A DNA stretch of 64,000 nt from Megalonaias nervosa (taxonomy: Eukaryota; Mollusca; Bivalvia; Unionida; Unionidae). Position 1 is the stretch's first letter, and the number at the start of each line of letters is the position of its first letter. The notes below the pieces were generated by a model, which saw only the letters and a program-made list of their open reading frames with translations, made no database searches and was not told the DNA's origin. The DNA lies in NCBI GenBank assembly GCA_016617855.1, contig JAECUM010011066.1:97503-161502 (forward strand), read 5' to 3'. Position numbers and translations under genes: made by a program. Positions 1 to 10,418 of this stretch are shown one piece after another.

Positions 1-1400
1 TAAGAGTAGAAAAAAAAATTGATTTAAGACAGACAGAACTTTAAATAATTGATTTAAGTAAATCATTACTAGTGATACCTAGGAAAGCTGACCATTCCTA
101 TATTAAGGAATAATTTCATTTGTCTCATTATTGATTCTGCATGCATAATACTGAGAATTATAGTGAGATTTATTTGTATTAAATTTAGGACTTCTGAAAG
201 AAAGTGCTCAAAGTATGACAAAAGACTTGTATATTAACATTATGTGCCAGCAAGCAAGTTAATGGAGAAAATCTATTTTAAGAAGGGAGATGTAACGTAA
301 TGCATACGTACATGTATTAGTCCTGATCAATGTAAGGTCATACGAGTTATTTCTCTTATTACTGTTGTACTCTCTTTTTGAAAACATAGAATGGTGCAAC
401 ATGGGCTAGAGTGGCGTGATTAAACGTGATTGAGTACATCCCTGTCTTACATATTGTCTTAGAAAGATGATACATGGGAGACAAATCCAATAGCGTCTAG
501 GATCAGCAGGTTAGGATGCAGGGCTAGCCCACTGTGCACGCGATGCTGCGGAAATGCTCTGACAACTAAGATGAACTGGTGGCAGTTTGAGCTTCTAATT
601 AATGAAACAAAAGGCTTTTAACTTTCAATTAAAAATATATTGTAATTGGCTATAACGCTTTATAATGTTATATTTACTTTCACATAATTGGTTTGACAAC
701 AGAGAGATAAGCAAGAAAGCAGTTTGAGCTTGTGATGATTAAAAGGAAAGACTGACATCTTATTAATTAGTAAAGTGTTTAATTTATGGCAGCGTTGAAT
801 AGTCATGGGATTCAGACAATACTGGATGTGTATTTTTTTTAATTAGACATACAGTTATTGGCTTTAACGTTTAATAACATCATGTCTGCTGTTACATATC
901 TGAATGAGTTGCAGAACGGGGGACAAATAAGCCAAAGTGAATATGGGATTGTGCTGCAGTTACTACTTGTGAGTGGTGTTAATCAGTTAATCAGCCAGTG
1001 AAGACCACATAACCAGCTCCAGATTAACAACCAGTTTCGACCTTATAAAGAATTTCAGTTTTGGAGAATGCACACCAGGATAAAGATATGACAGCTGACG
1101 AATGCCTCAATATGTTTCTTGCCGAAGAGGTTCAGCCAGCAGATCAAGAGTGAGAATGAAGAAAAGAGAAAAGCGGGGCCAATAACCAAAGGCAACTGCT
1201 AGCTTTTGTAGAGGTAAAAGGACTGCCCAGGAAATATAACATCGTGTAAGACTATCGCACTACTGTACCAGAAAAGGACACCCTTGAAGCTGACGCTACT
1301 ATATTCCTCAATGCTAGGACACTTAGCTTAAAATTTGTATTTCTCTTCTCATCTTTCCTTGGCACAGATTGTCTTTATGTTCACCAATTCCTCCTCTATG
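1..1400. other. AT-rich non-coding DNA, no gene recognised
   Basis: No coding region is supported. A weak direct repetition is visible: the stretch near 578-690 (GCAGTTTGAGCTTCTAAT, then TTGGCTATAACG) resembles 716-900 (GCAGTTTGAGCTTGTGAT, then TTGGCTTTAACG). This suggests an old repeat or duplicated transposon debris. The recognisable decayed Polinton copy begins only at about 1400. Confidence 0.5.
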
Positions 1401-3540
1401 ACTTTTTGTTTTTACCAGGCTCTTTGCAAAATTTCTTAGATTTTAACAAGCGGTAACCCAGATACAGGAAGGAGGAAAGACTTGGCATTTGATTAAGCCT
1501 TCGCATTGACGAATGTGTTCCACGTCGATGTGTTCTGTCAACATTTGAGGGTGTCATGCAGGAAAGCGACAATATCTGAACACCCAAGGATACAGAGAAC
1601 ACATGTCAATGCATCTGATTTCTTCTCTTTGAGGTTCGTTTGCGTTGTACAGTTAACGCGTGGCAACTGTTCGTCCTCCAAATAAACTATCCCTGGTGTC
1701 CAGAGGTTCCACGTCCACTACGTCGTTACTTTCAACAATGCGAATAAACTTTATATCAGTTTTGAAACTTCAATTGTAGTCATGCTCCCACATTTCTAGT
1801 ACTCGGCATCCATGTTCTTCTAACTTCAGAGGTCACTGGCATGTGTTCACGTAAAATTCTTCGTTTGTGTAGTCTAAAAAATGCTTTTCCCATGTGTTGT
1901 TGAGGGTGACAGGACATCAGTGAAATAAGCATCCATTAAATTCATAGACAGTCTTAGGGCTCTAAATCCCAGCCATCCACAGAATGATTTCCAATTTTCT
2001 TTGACTCCTCTGTAATGGTACAAAATTTTGAAGAATAATATCATTAGTATAAATTTCACAACACATTCCCTAGTAGTGCATTTTGTCGGGGTCAGCGCAG
2101 TGTGACATGTAAACATTAAGTCGGATGTATTGGCTAGGATCGCTATTGCTTGTCAACTTGTAATAATTAATATTGGCCTGTTTGTGGCATGAATTGAGTT
2201 TTAATTAGGGGTCGCTTGTTTAACAGTTTGTAACAGAAAAGAGTGTAATGGTAACCTGAGGTCACTGTGGTAAGGTGTCCAGAACTGATATAAACTATGA
2301 GGGAATATGTTAGGAAGTTGTGGTCCTTTTGAAACAGGTGTCACAAAATGATATTTTCTAAAATAGTTATTAATACAGTCGGACTTGGAGGAATTTTCTG
2401 ACTGCTGTGGGATTGATAAGAATTTAGGCGGGTAAAGTAGTAGTCCTGATTGGCTAAGCTAAACATGTCCATGTTGCCAGACGAATTTCAGGGGTTCTAA
2501 AATAGTCCCATCAGAATTAAGCAGTCCATGTTTTTCTGCGAAAGGGGAAGTCTGACTCTGGGGAATAGCAAGTGTTTCGCATTATTAAATTGTCCATAGC
2601 ACATGGGGGGTGGTGGGGTGGTGGGGGTCTATGATAAGCGAGTGAGGGCTTGGATAAAGCACAAGGAAAACCCGAAATAGTTTCACACCTGGCTGCAAAG
2701 TGGAAAAGAAAGCACATTACGCAACTTAGATTTGATGACCCGAAGATTCTAGAAGAGAGGGAGAGAAGTAAAAGAGATACGGAAACGTCTACCAATCACC
2801 AGCAGTGATTTTGAAGAACCAGGTGATGCTGTCATGCCGGCAATTTGAGTTCGATCTGTCACTCGATCATACGATGAATTTTTTCCTATCAGTACGAGAA
2901 TGGTTAAATGAATTTCGCATAATTTTGTAACTCTATGAGAGAAAGCGAATCGTTCACATGCCATTTTGTTTATGTAATTGATTTACTTGTTGCATTTTAC
3001 ATACGGGGGTCGTGTTGTTTTAAAATCCTATATCTCTGCCAGTTCCCTGTTATTCCATCACTTATTTTTATATATTATTGTATTGTTTACTCGATCAGGA
3101 CGACAACACCGTGGTCGATCATCTCCTAGATAACGATAACCGAAAACTTAAGGAGCGGGGAAGATGTCTCTCATTATCCCACCACTACCGCACCACATCC
3201 TCCGTTTCTGGCATGTTGGATCTATTTGTCTTCTTTGACGCACAAGTAATGTGACCAACGCAAAGTTTTTGACGTGTATCGACGACTGATGGACTGGGAG
3301 GTTTGAGAGCGTATCATGGCCAGTGTGTTCTTGGGCATGCATTGGTTGCAGTACACTAAGAAGAAAACTTTGGCGATGGTAAAGGCTTCCTTCAAAGGAT
3401 CGATTCATCCGCACTCCACAGACAATTGTCTAAATTTTCCACAGCAACGGCGTAAAATGTCGACTTACGATCGGCAATAATTTAACATTTTTCCTAGAAG
3501 TCAAAGGGGTTCAAACCATGAGAGTGGTACCGACCGCAGG
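1400..3540 (-). pseudogene. PolB fragment of the decayed Polinton copy
   Basis: On the minus strand, about 1400-2000 and 3150-3480 match 24.8-25.7 kb of the complete element, the polymerase motif A and exonuclease III side of protein-primed family B DNA polymerase. Around 1595-1610 a motif A-like string with an intact catalytic aspartate can be read (DMCSLYP), whereas the complete element has histidine at this position. About 1.1 kb of unrelated sequence (2000-3140) interrupts the gene, and frames shift repeatedly. This is a relic with no coding capacity. Confidence 0.75.
2000..3140. other. Insertion of unknown origin inside the PolB relic
   Basis: Sequence on both sides matches adjacent parts of the PolB gene in the complete Polinton (near 25360), so these about 1.1 kb were inserted. 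No terminal repeats, target duplication or coding region could be recognised. Confidence 0.5.
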
Positions 3541-3790
3541 CTTCTCTTTGTTCGTATACCGTGATTCTACATTTTCTGGACGTGCGTTTTTGCGTCTTTC
3601 GATTGTGGTAATAATTTTCGGAAGCTACTGACTGATTTTCGCTGAAGGAAGACTGTCTTGGTCTTGGGGTAGAAGTAGAGGGTGTTGTTCGCTCACGTCT
3701 TCTTTGAAATCGCTCGCGTGAATTTGAGCCAACACTTCGTTTCCTTTCTCACTGAAGTGGTGCAATCGTTTCATCTTGATTGCAGAATTT
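3540..3790 (-). pseudogene. PolB N-terminal relic of the decayed copy
   Basis: On the minus strand this matches 27.7-27.95 kb of the complete element, the low-complexity acidic N-terminus of PolB and its leader. It lies directly next to exonuclease-region sequence, so about 2 kb of the polymerase gene was deleted from this copy. Confidence 0.6.
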
Positions 3791-3818
3791 CATTTCACTA
3801 GGTTCTACACGCAACGAA

Positions 3819-3821
<3 letters not shown>

Positions 3822-3881
<60 letters not shown>
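3822..3881. repeat. (TA)n microsatellite at a former TATA box
   Basis: About 58 bp of pure TA. In the complete element the corresponding position holds the TATATATAAAAGAG promoter of the zinc-knuckle gene (28003-28017). The microsatellite therefore appears to have grown out of the promoter's TATA element in the decayed copy. Confidence 0.85.
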
Positions 3882-3884
<3 letters not shown>

Positions 3885-3929
3885 CAACACCTTAGGTTAA
3901 AGTATTCATTCAGCTCTCAAACAGTCAAG

Positions 3930-4368
3930 ATGGACGAGTCAACACAGCTTTACCCTTCTGGTCAGAGCTTTGAGAAGGGTCATACGAAAGTATCCTTCAA
4001 AGAAGACGACGGACTCTTCCTCCTCTTGAGATGAAAGTCAAGATACTTGCTATATCTGTCACGAGAAAAGACATTGAGCTCCAGAATTCCCACATCGTTA
4101 AAGCAAAGGAATGACTGAGAAAAGAGAGATAAAGGTCCAGAAACATGTTATCATTGTTAGGAGAAAGGTAATTGGTCTTCAGAGTGCTCAAAGAAAAAGG
4201 GAACAAGCAAAAGAAACAAGAGGAGGAAGAGGAGAGGTCTCCCGAAAATGAAGAACCCTTTCCCGTCAATAAATGTAAGAAATCCCAACGACGAGAAGAA
4301 CGTGAAGACAAAGAAGAAGCCATGCCAATAAAGAAATTTAAAATGAGAGACAAACAGTTAAAGGAGTA
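3930..4368 (+). pseudogene. Zinc-knuckle gene relic (decayed copy)
   Basis: Begins with an ATG in the same context as the intact gene at 28070 and shares its first third at the DNA level, including the GTCAAGATACTTGCTATATC stretch that encodes a zinc knuckle. The second knuckle and the Lys/Glu-rich tail are recognisable near 4150-4368 but in shifted frames. It is non-functional. Confidence 0.75.
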
Positions 4369-4588
4369 GAAAATGTAATTTAATGTGTTGTAAAATATTT
4401 ATTGTGTTTTCAGAAAAATAATATACCCAAAGACAACGTAAGGGTCTCTATGTCTTGATTTTTATACTATGGATAAAAAACGCACGCATTCACACACGCA
4501 CACCTTTCAAACATGATGAGAAACGGGATTTAAGTCTATACTGGATTCGGCAATTTTTGAGTAGCATCTCTTTTTTAGAGAGGTGGGT

Positions 4589-4604
4589 GGTCCTGAAAAG
4601 GAAC
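4589..4604 (-). terminator. Histone-type 3' hairpin, decayed copy (left gene)
   Basis: On the minus strand: GTTCCT-TTTC-AGGACC, a 6-bp stem with one mismatch and a TTTC loop, followed by ACCCACC. A purine-rich element, CTCTAAAAAAGAGATG, lies downstream at about 4565-4582. It matches the hairpin at 28756-28771 of the complete element. The arms have drifted but most pairs are kept. Confidence 0.65.
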
Positions 4605-4619
4605 GTTGGGTATTTATTC

Positions 4620-5228
4620 TTTTGGGCAACTCATGGACTTGAAATGAAGAGCTCTGTCTTAAGCCCTTACCATGACAAAATCCTACTTTTTCTGCTTTGG
4701 TAGTGGTCGCTGCTGCTGATGGTATCTCAGTGCTAGTGAGCGTTGATGTATTGACGGCTGGATTAGAGCGCTTAGCACGTGAATGTCTCTTTCTCTTGGG
4801 TCGAGATAAAGAAGTCTAATACATTTGCATCAGATACCTTAACTCTATCAAAATGTCTTGAGCAAACACAACGTTTAGTTTTCACCGTCATTCTTCTGTC
4901 CTACACCTTCGCAATTCCTCTTTTCTTCTCGTTTTCTTCATTCCTCTTCTTGCTGTTGTCGAATCACAACGATTTGTTCTGCTTCATTCTACTGATGTAA
5001 GGCTTTCCCCAATTCTTTCTTCTGCCTCTGTCTAAAATCTTCTACACAAGGGAAGGAAGGAGAAGACGGTGAAGATATGGTGCCGGTAAAAATTCTTGCG
5101 AAGGCTAAATAAAATCCATTAAATTAAAATCACCCTCTGCTGGAAGCATGACCGTAGCTTAAGTAGCCGTCATACTATCACTCCTCATCTCCACCACAGT
5201 CTCACAACAATACATCGTCTTCCTTTTA
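4620..5228 (-). pseudogene. Relic of the acidic coiled-coil terminal gene
   Basis: The minus strand matches 28806-29423 of the complete element, for example around 5020-5230. It holds multiple stops and frameshifts. It ends upstream of the hairpin at 4589-4604, as in the complete copy. Confidence 0.65.
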
Positions 5229-6147
5229 TTGGTGTGGTTAACATCATTTGAGGAACCCCCTAGTGCCAAAAATCAATGGTTTTTATGTATTCATGTTTCC
5301 CCATAGTATATAGATGTTGTTTTGTACTTTTTTAAAAAATTAAATTTCCATTTTTATAATTTTGATTATAAGGTTTGTACACCTTCCTATTCTAGTGTTT
5401 AAAATGACTCCTCTACCCTGGCTGGTTTTGGAGTTTATTTATCGAAAATGATCCTTGCCAGGAATTAGTATTGTCCTGTGTTTGCTATGTGTTGTTGCTA
5501 TTTGTATTGTACGATATCTTGTGTTTATGTTAGGACTGGCAATATAGGTCATATACTTCGAATTATTTATTTTTATTTGCCCATTTTGACTCGAGAGACT
5601 CGGTTTGGACTTACCCTATCTCTCGGTCTGTTAGGGCCTTTGATAATTTAGTGTATGCTGAAAGAAGTGGATAGATAGTTAAGAAAGTGATAAATAAGAT
5701 TGTAGAGTGCATACATGTATTTTATTGTGTTAATTCTGTAAATGTATGAAACGTATTTTTGTTTTCGTAATGTTCTTGAATAGCTGCCTTTTGGTGAGAT
5801 CCGGTGCGAGCCGAACTACCTCACGTTAGTCACGTAGCATTGGCCTCGCACCATTGGATCTCACCACGTGTAAGACAGTTCATTTGTTTTGTGTTTGTGT
5901 TTCTGTATATACAGGACATAGAATTTCACAGGTTTGCTAAAAAGTTTCCGAATATTAGTTAATTATTATAGTCTATTTTTGTTTTCATAATATTGTTAAT
6001 ATAAAGGGTTATGTCATTGTAAATTTCCTTATCATTTATATCATTAGTATATAATAAATTTTTATCATCTGAATTATCATATTTAATTTGCATTTTATTT
6101 CTTATTGTTTGTCTCTCCGACTCATTTTTGGAGCAATATAGTATTAG
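5229..6147. mobile_element. About 0.9-kb insertion in the decayed copy, with a long hairpin
   Basis: Sequence on each side (TCGTCTTCC at about 5220 and ATGTCTTCC at about 6148) corresponds to one site in the complete element (near 29400). This leaves a short target-duplication-like repeat, GTCTTCC. The insert carries a strong imperfect palindrome: 5793-5810 pairs with 5845-5865 (18 bp, 3-nt bulge, 34-nt loop). No terminal inverted repeats or ORF are evident, and the superfamily is not recognised. Confidence 0.5.
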
Positions 6148-6401
6148 ATGTCTTCCAAGTTGCAGTCATACTCAAACTAAGTCGCATCAATTCACTGCGC
6201 ATAAACACCGGAGCACCTATATATATTGCATGTGACGTCACGCGGTGCTATCTTCTGATTGGAAGAGAGACTCCCGCTCTGCGTGAATTTTGTAACGCGA
6301 CTTTGGATTGGTGAATCATTTCAATCCGTTTGGATCCGATCTTAGACTATAAATACCAGCGACTCGTCTCATAATTTCACATGTTCTCAACTACGATCAA
6401 G

Positions 6402-6640
6402 ATGTATAGATGTTGACCATATCAGCAAGCGTGGAGGCATCCACATTCATATCGGAGATATTGTTGAAACCGAACAATCTGATGTATATGAAATTATCAT
6501 GGGCTATCAACATGACGATGGACACGGCTAATTGGACGAGAATGATTAATGTTGAGAGGCCCCGCAGTGAGACGAAGTTTGAAGAAGAGAAGATCGGTGA
6601 GATACATCGTATGTTCACTCACTTTGGCAAACACACCCCA
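6402..6640 (+). pseudogene. Relic of the right-terminal small gene
   Basis: The sequence and its promoter (TATA box, CCAAT-like motifs, TGACGTCA at 6233-6240) match the gene at 29656-29889. A shared core of about 50 codons is readable from 6410 (leucine-rich start, then LSWAI and a MINVER-type motif). It is followed by the hairpin at 6643. The initiation region is shifted, so it is probably dead. Confidence 0.65.
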
Positions 6641-6642
6641 AC

Positions 6643-6658
6643 GGTCCTTTCCAGGGCC
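6643..6658 (+). terminator. Histone-type 3' hairpin, decayed copy (right gene)
   Basis: GGTCCT-TTCC-AGGGCC with an upstream CCCCAAC and downstream ACTCA. A TATAAAAGATTTTC downstream element lies at about 6669-6683. All six pairs form, one as a G-U wobble. It is the counterpart of the hairpin at 29917. Confidence 0.7.
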
Positions 6659-6716
6659 ACTCAAATGTCTATAAAAGATTTTCTTCCACTACTGACAAAA
6701 ATTTGAGTTTTGTCTG

Positions 6717-6721
6717 CGCGC

Positions 6722-6752
<31 letters not shown>

Positions 6753-6757
6753 TGTGT
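6717..6757 (+). repeat. (CG)n(TG)n microsatellite
   Basis: Alternating CG followed by TG dinucleotides at the point where the decayed copy loses similarity to the complete element. Confidence 0.9.
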
Positions 6758-7048
6758 TCAACTCAAACTTAAAACCCTTACAAATTCCATTCCCCTTCGT
6801 CCTTAGAAAATCCTTGCCCCCATGTCACCAATGGGCTCTACAATGTAAAATTTCCATTGTCCCCCTAGAGTTTCTTCTATCCCTGAAGTGCAACACAAGG
6901 TCAACTACAACATTCTTTCTAAGCCAACCCGTTGAGGTCAGCCACTTGTAACACTATTACTGTTTTGTCCCCAGCTTGTAACACTGTTACCATTTATCCC
7001 CCAAGTGCATAGTAAATTTCCGTTGTCCCTCGACAATTTTAGCTATCC

Positions 7049-7545
7049 AAGGTTCCGATATGATAACCTTATCTACACCTTGGCGTATCGAGCAGATATG
7101 TCTGTGCTTCGGGTCTGTGAATTTCATTGGATGCGGCGGCAGGCCACTGCATCCAATCAAAATTAAGTTGTTCAAATTTGAACACTGTTCCTATATGATC
7201 GAGACAATGGGAGCACACAGCTTGAATTAACTGATAAATAAGCATTTTTCCACTGCCGGTCCGTGTTTCTACAAATACCTTTCACTCAAATACACCTGCA
7301 ATGGCTTCTCTCTGGTAAGTAGTCATACTTTCGATGGTAAACTTACAATGTATCCTTTTGAAGCCAATTAACTGCACCATTTTCGACCGATGTACAATGC
7401 ACCGCTGTCATACGAAATTGGTTAGTTGTTATTACATACTAAGGGAGACAACTCATGAAATCCAATAGATGTCGCTTGGACAAAGCACTGAAATATCTGC
7501 TCGATCAGCTAAGGTGAAGACAGGATTATCATATCGGAACCTTGG
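7049..7545. mobile_element. Inverted-repeat MITE-like element
   Basis: The ends are long inverted repeats: 7049-7104 (CCAAGGTTCCGATATGATAA onward) and 7491-7545 read in reverse complement share about 55 bp with few mismatches. The interior has no ORF of interest. No convincing target duplication was found, so the exact ends are tentative. It directly abuts the older PolB pseudogene. Confidence 0.6.
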
Positions 7546-8923
7546 CTAGCGATGTTCCTCGATAGGCTCTCCTGTCTTTCGAATGGCTCATATTACTACT
7601 CATGTGGAAGACATTTGGGTTCAAAAATATGGACAGCTATCATAACATCTACATCAAGACCGATGTGCTTCTGCTGGCGGATGAGTTTGAAACCTTCCTA
7701 GACACCTCGCTAACACACTACGGCTTTGACCCAACCCATTACTACAACTCACAATAAATGAGCTGGGACCGTCCATTTAAAGATTATAGGTATCAAGCTC
7801 GATCTTCTAATGGACATCAACATGCGCCTTTTTACTGAGTATGGTAGAATCTCAGTACCCTGATCACGACTGCATAAAGTCAAACTGGATATGGTTTGAC
7901 TACTATGCAGTGTCTACCAACTGACTGATTTAAGTGTTTTGACCTTCCTTCATTAAAACAATAAGCACTTGTGCGGCACACTTCCCCAAGAGCTACATAT
8001 TTGACCCCAGCAACGAGTATCCCGAGGAACTTCATGATGTGCACAGCAAATATCTGTTGACTCCTGAAACCATAAGCGTTTTTGATGGTTGGTTTAACGA
8101 CTATCAGCCTAATTTGGTGAGCAAACATTTTTTTTTTTTTTTGGGGGGGGGAATAACTTCACAAAAGATATTAAACGAGTCGCAAGCCTATGAAAAAAAC
8201 GACCATTATGTGGTGCATTACAAATTGATCAAGCACTACATCAGGCTTTGGATGTGAATCACAAAGTTCACCATATGCAGGAGTTTGACCAAAGCCGCGT
8301 AACCAAGTTCACCGTGTGGTGATGTTTGACCAAAGCTCATTGATGGTGCGGTACATACAGCTGAACGCAGACATGCGGACTAAGGCAACGTCAGAGTTTG
8401 AAAAACTCTTCTTCTACCTGAAGAATAAAACCGTCTTTTGGGAGAACACGAGAAAACCAAAGGAAGCGCATTCAAGTGTTTATAGTATGACCCGAAGGCG
8501 AGGAGAACAACCTGCTTCGTCTGATTTCCGACCCGCATTTAAGACGTGAAAGATTTTTAACTGCAACCTTGTGTCTGTCTATTTCACAAAGACCACCCTA
8601 AACCCCAACCATCCAATTTATGTAGGGCTGGCTGTAGTCGACGTGAGCAAGTGCCTTATGTACGACTTCTATTACAATCAGATTTAAACAAGCTACTGGA
8701 ACAATGCACACCTGTTGTATAAGGACACTGACAGTTTGCCGCTGAGCATCGATTCAGACGATATCTACTGAGATATTGTCGACGATGCTCACCTCTCTGA
8801 CATTAGCGACTATTTCAACGCGTATACACTCTACAGCATAACAATAGAAAGGTAGTAGGAAAATTGGTCATAGCTGAGACTGTCACCCTGTGTGCCAAAA
8901 TGTACTCCATACCAGTTGTAAAT

Positions 8924-9158
8924 GGGGCCCCGAGTGGCCGAGTGGTCTAAAACGCTCACCGTTAAATATCACTGCCATCTCACCTCTGTCTGCTTGGGTT
9001 CGAATCTCGGGTTCGGCCAATGTGGGTATGTGAGAAAGCTTGCCAGTAGCTTCTCGTGGGTCGGTGGTTCTTTCCGGGGTTTTCCCGGGTTCTTTCTCCA
9101 CTATTTATACTGGCCGCCATGCATTGCCCATCTTGTGCTGAAAATGGCGTTAAACCCT

Positions 9159-9198
<40 letters not shown>

Positions 9199-9200
9199 AA
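8924..9200 (+). mobile_element. tRNA-headed SINE, copy 1, with 13-bp target duplication
   Basis: The head has pol III A-box-like (GTGGCCGAGTGGTCTAAA) and B-box (GGTTCGAATC) sequences typical of Leu/Ser tRNA-derived SINEs. A central body and a (CAA)n tail at 9160-9197 follow. The direct repeat ACCAGTTGTAAAT occurs at 8911-8923 and 9201-9213, a perfect 13-bp duplication produced by LINE-driven insertion. The target is the older PolB pseudogene. Confidence 0.92.
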
Positions 9201-9329
9201 ACCAGTTGTAAATAGCAGAGAGATACGTAAGGCCGAAGGCATATCAAAATCTTTCATAAGCGCCGACCCCAGGCATATCCTCTACATCGAGTACCTCCAA
9301 GAGAAAAAAAGAGTTTCAACACTCCATGA

Positions 9330-9335
9330 CCCGCC
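9330..9335 (+). repeat. Left target-site duplication of the Polinton
   Basis: CCCGCC, identical to 30404-30409 immediately outside the right terminus. Six base pairs is the duplication length known for Polinton integrases. Confidence 0.93.
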
Positions 9336-9814
9336 AGTAGTATAGTGGGGCGATAGGGGGCATATGAGGCTAAAGAAGGAAAAACAGCCTGGGCCTGTAT
9401 GGGGCACATATTTATAGGGACAAAAAATCACCCTGGGCCTGTATGGGGCATATGGGAATTTTGTATAGCGACAAGAGGAATGGAACAGGTAGGGTGACGT
9501 CACGGTACTGGACACTTGCAGCAATGTAGCAAGTACCATGACGTCATGCCACCTGTTTCATTTCTATACAAAGTTTGAATCATTCGCGTTCGCGTCTGTG
9601 GATAGTATAGTATGTTTTATGCATTTGCGTTCGTGTCTGTGGATATTATAATATTATACCCAAATTATACAACTGACTAAAAAAAAATTTTAGGTAAGAG
9701 AATAATGTTTTTGGGAGTTAAACATAAATTATACAATCGAATAAATTTTTTTTTTTGGCAAGAAAAAATAAATATCTTTTCGAGGCATATGAAGTGGCCC
9801 TGAAAAGGGCCTTT
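9336..9814 (+). repeat. Left terminal inverted repeat of the Polinton
   Basis: Pairs in reverse complement with 29914-30403. It contains two tandem CCTGGGCCTGTATGGGGCA motifs, two CRE-type palindromes TGACGTCA (9495-9502 and 9539-9546) embedded in a larger about 26-bp-arm imperfect palindrome, the ATCCACA-type motif also found in the internal array, and the 3' hairpin of the first gene at its inner edge. Confidence 0.95.
9796..9811 (-). terminator. Histone-type 3' hairpin 1
   Basis: Minus strand: GGCCCT-TTTC-AGGGCC, a perfect 6-bp stem and 4-nt loop, preceded by CAAAA and followed by ACTTC. It lies 14 nt after the stop of the preceding gene. A purine-rich CTCGAAAAGATA element follows at 9773-9784. 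This fits the replication-dependent histone mRNA processing signal (stem-loop plus U7-binding downstream element). It lies within the terminal repeat. Confidence 0.85.
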
Positions 9815-9825
9815 TGTTTTTTCTT

Positions 9826-10412
9826 CTATTTTCTCCAGTTCTTCCACCAGCTATTCACTTTTCCCATAATTCCTTTTTTCTTCTCCTTCTTTTCTTCTTC
9901 AGCTATCCAGTCTGGATGTCCCATTGCTCTAAACTTTTTCTGTACCTTCATCCAGTTTTGATTTAGTCTTTCAAACTCTTCTTTTCTCATTCTGTTTTCT
10001 TTCTCCTTTCTCTCTTTTGTCCAGATGTCTTTTATTTTCTTTACCTCTTCTTCCATTACGTTTTGCACTTTGTCTTCTTCTTTTTTTAATTGTTGCAATC
10101 CCCACAAGACAAAAGACCACTCAGTAAAATTTGCTTGGTCTTCTAAAAACACCTCACTTTGATGACGTTATCAAGTGCTTCCTTCAATGTCCCCACTCTT
10201 ACATACTTTGGCTTTATAAATCCTCTTATTTTTTCCACCTCCTCTTCTATCATTCCTGCCACCTGATCCCTGGCTACCTTCAGGCTAGTGACTTGACTGG
10301 TCACAAAGTCTTGGCTGACTGGGAACCTCCATTCTTTTTCAAGCCTTTCCACCACGTAGGCTGCATCCATCATCCAAAAATAACTGTGCCTTAACTGGTT
10401 AAACAATTCCAT
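9826..10412 (-). CDS. Terminal gene 1: coiled-coil, lysine-rich protein (frameshifted)
   Basis: Function unknown. The start is placed at the ATG at 10412, which follows the promoter block (TATA 10462-10468, TTGACTAGTCAA 10419-10430). An upstream in-frame ATG at 10496 overlaps promoter elements and is less likely. The product would be about 190-195 residues. The N-terminal half has aromatic-rich helices. The C-terminal half is a charged coiled coil (KEEDKVQNVMEEE, KERKEKENRMRKEEF) ending in a basic, Trp-rich tail. A one-base shift near 10145 in a T run separates the two halves, and it may be a mutation or a sequencing error. The stop is 14 nt before a histone-type hairpin. There is no similarity to histones. 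Confidence 0.65.
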
Positions 10413-10418
10413 CTTGTG

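Larger units (their letters stand above)
1400..6700. mobile_element. Decayed sibling copy of the 21-kb Polinton
   Basis: This stretch aligns by eye, in the same orientation, with 24.8-29.95 kb of the complete Polinton further right. It contains the PolB motif A region, the PolB exonuclease region, a PolB N-terminus, the zinc-knuckle gene, and the two terminal genes with their 3' hairpins. It is full of stops, has an internal PolB deletion, and holds two insertions (about 2000-3140 and 5230-6147). The left part (capsid, integrase, protease) is missing, and the right terminal repeat is lost in a (CG)n(TG)n tract at about 6717. It shows that the family transposed more than once near this locus. 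Confidence 0.8.
7549..9335 (+). pseudogene. Older Polinton PolB pseudogene, 5' part (different lineage)
   Basis: The + strand encodes recognisable pieces of a protein-primed family B DNA polymerase in shifting frames. There is a KTDVLLLADEFE region (about 7655-7690), a YPEELHD region (about 8015), an FDQS segment (8316-8549) and the motif C side with a DTDS-like remnant near 8727. The C-terminal part ends at the insertion site of the younger Polinton. Frameshifts, stops, a poly-T/G tract (8130-8150) and a SINE (8924-9200) break it. It is only distantly similar to the PolB of the 21-kb element, so it marks a second, older Polinton lineage. It continues at 30410. Confidence 0.85.

Noticed and set aside
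1..1400. Left terminal repeat of the decayed Polinton copy
   Set aside because: No match to the AGTAGTATAGTGGGG end or to the 9336-9814 sequence was found.
8924..9010. tRNA gene (Leu/Ser-like)
   Set aside because: A and B boxes are present but the acceptor stem is not completed, and the sequence continues into a SINE body with a CAA tail and target duplications.
10132..10152. Programmed -1 frameshift in terminal gene 1
   Set aside because: A T run is present, but the bases do not make a proper slippery heptamer in the incoming frame. Mutation or sequencing error is simpler.
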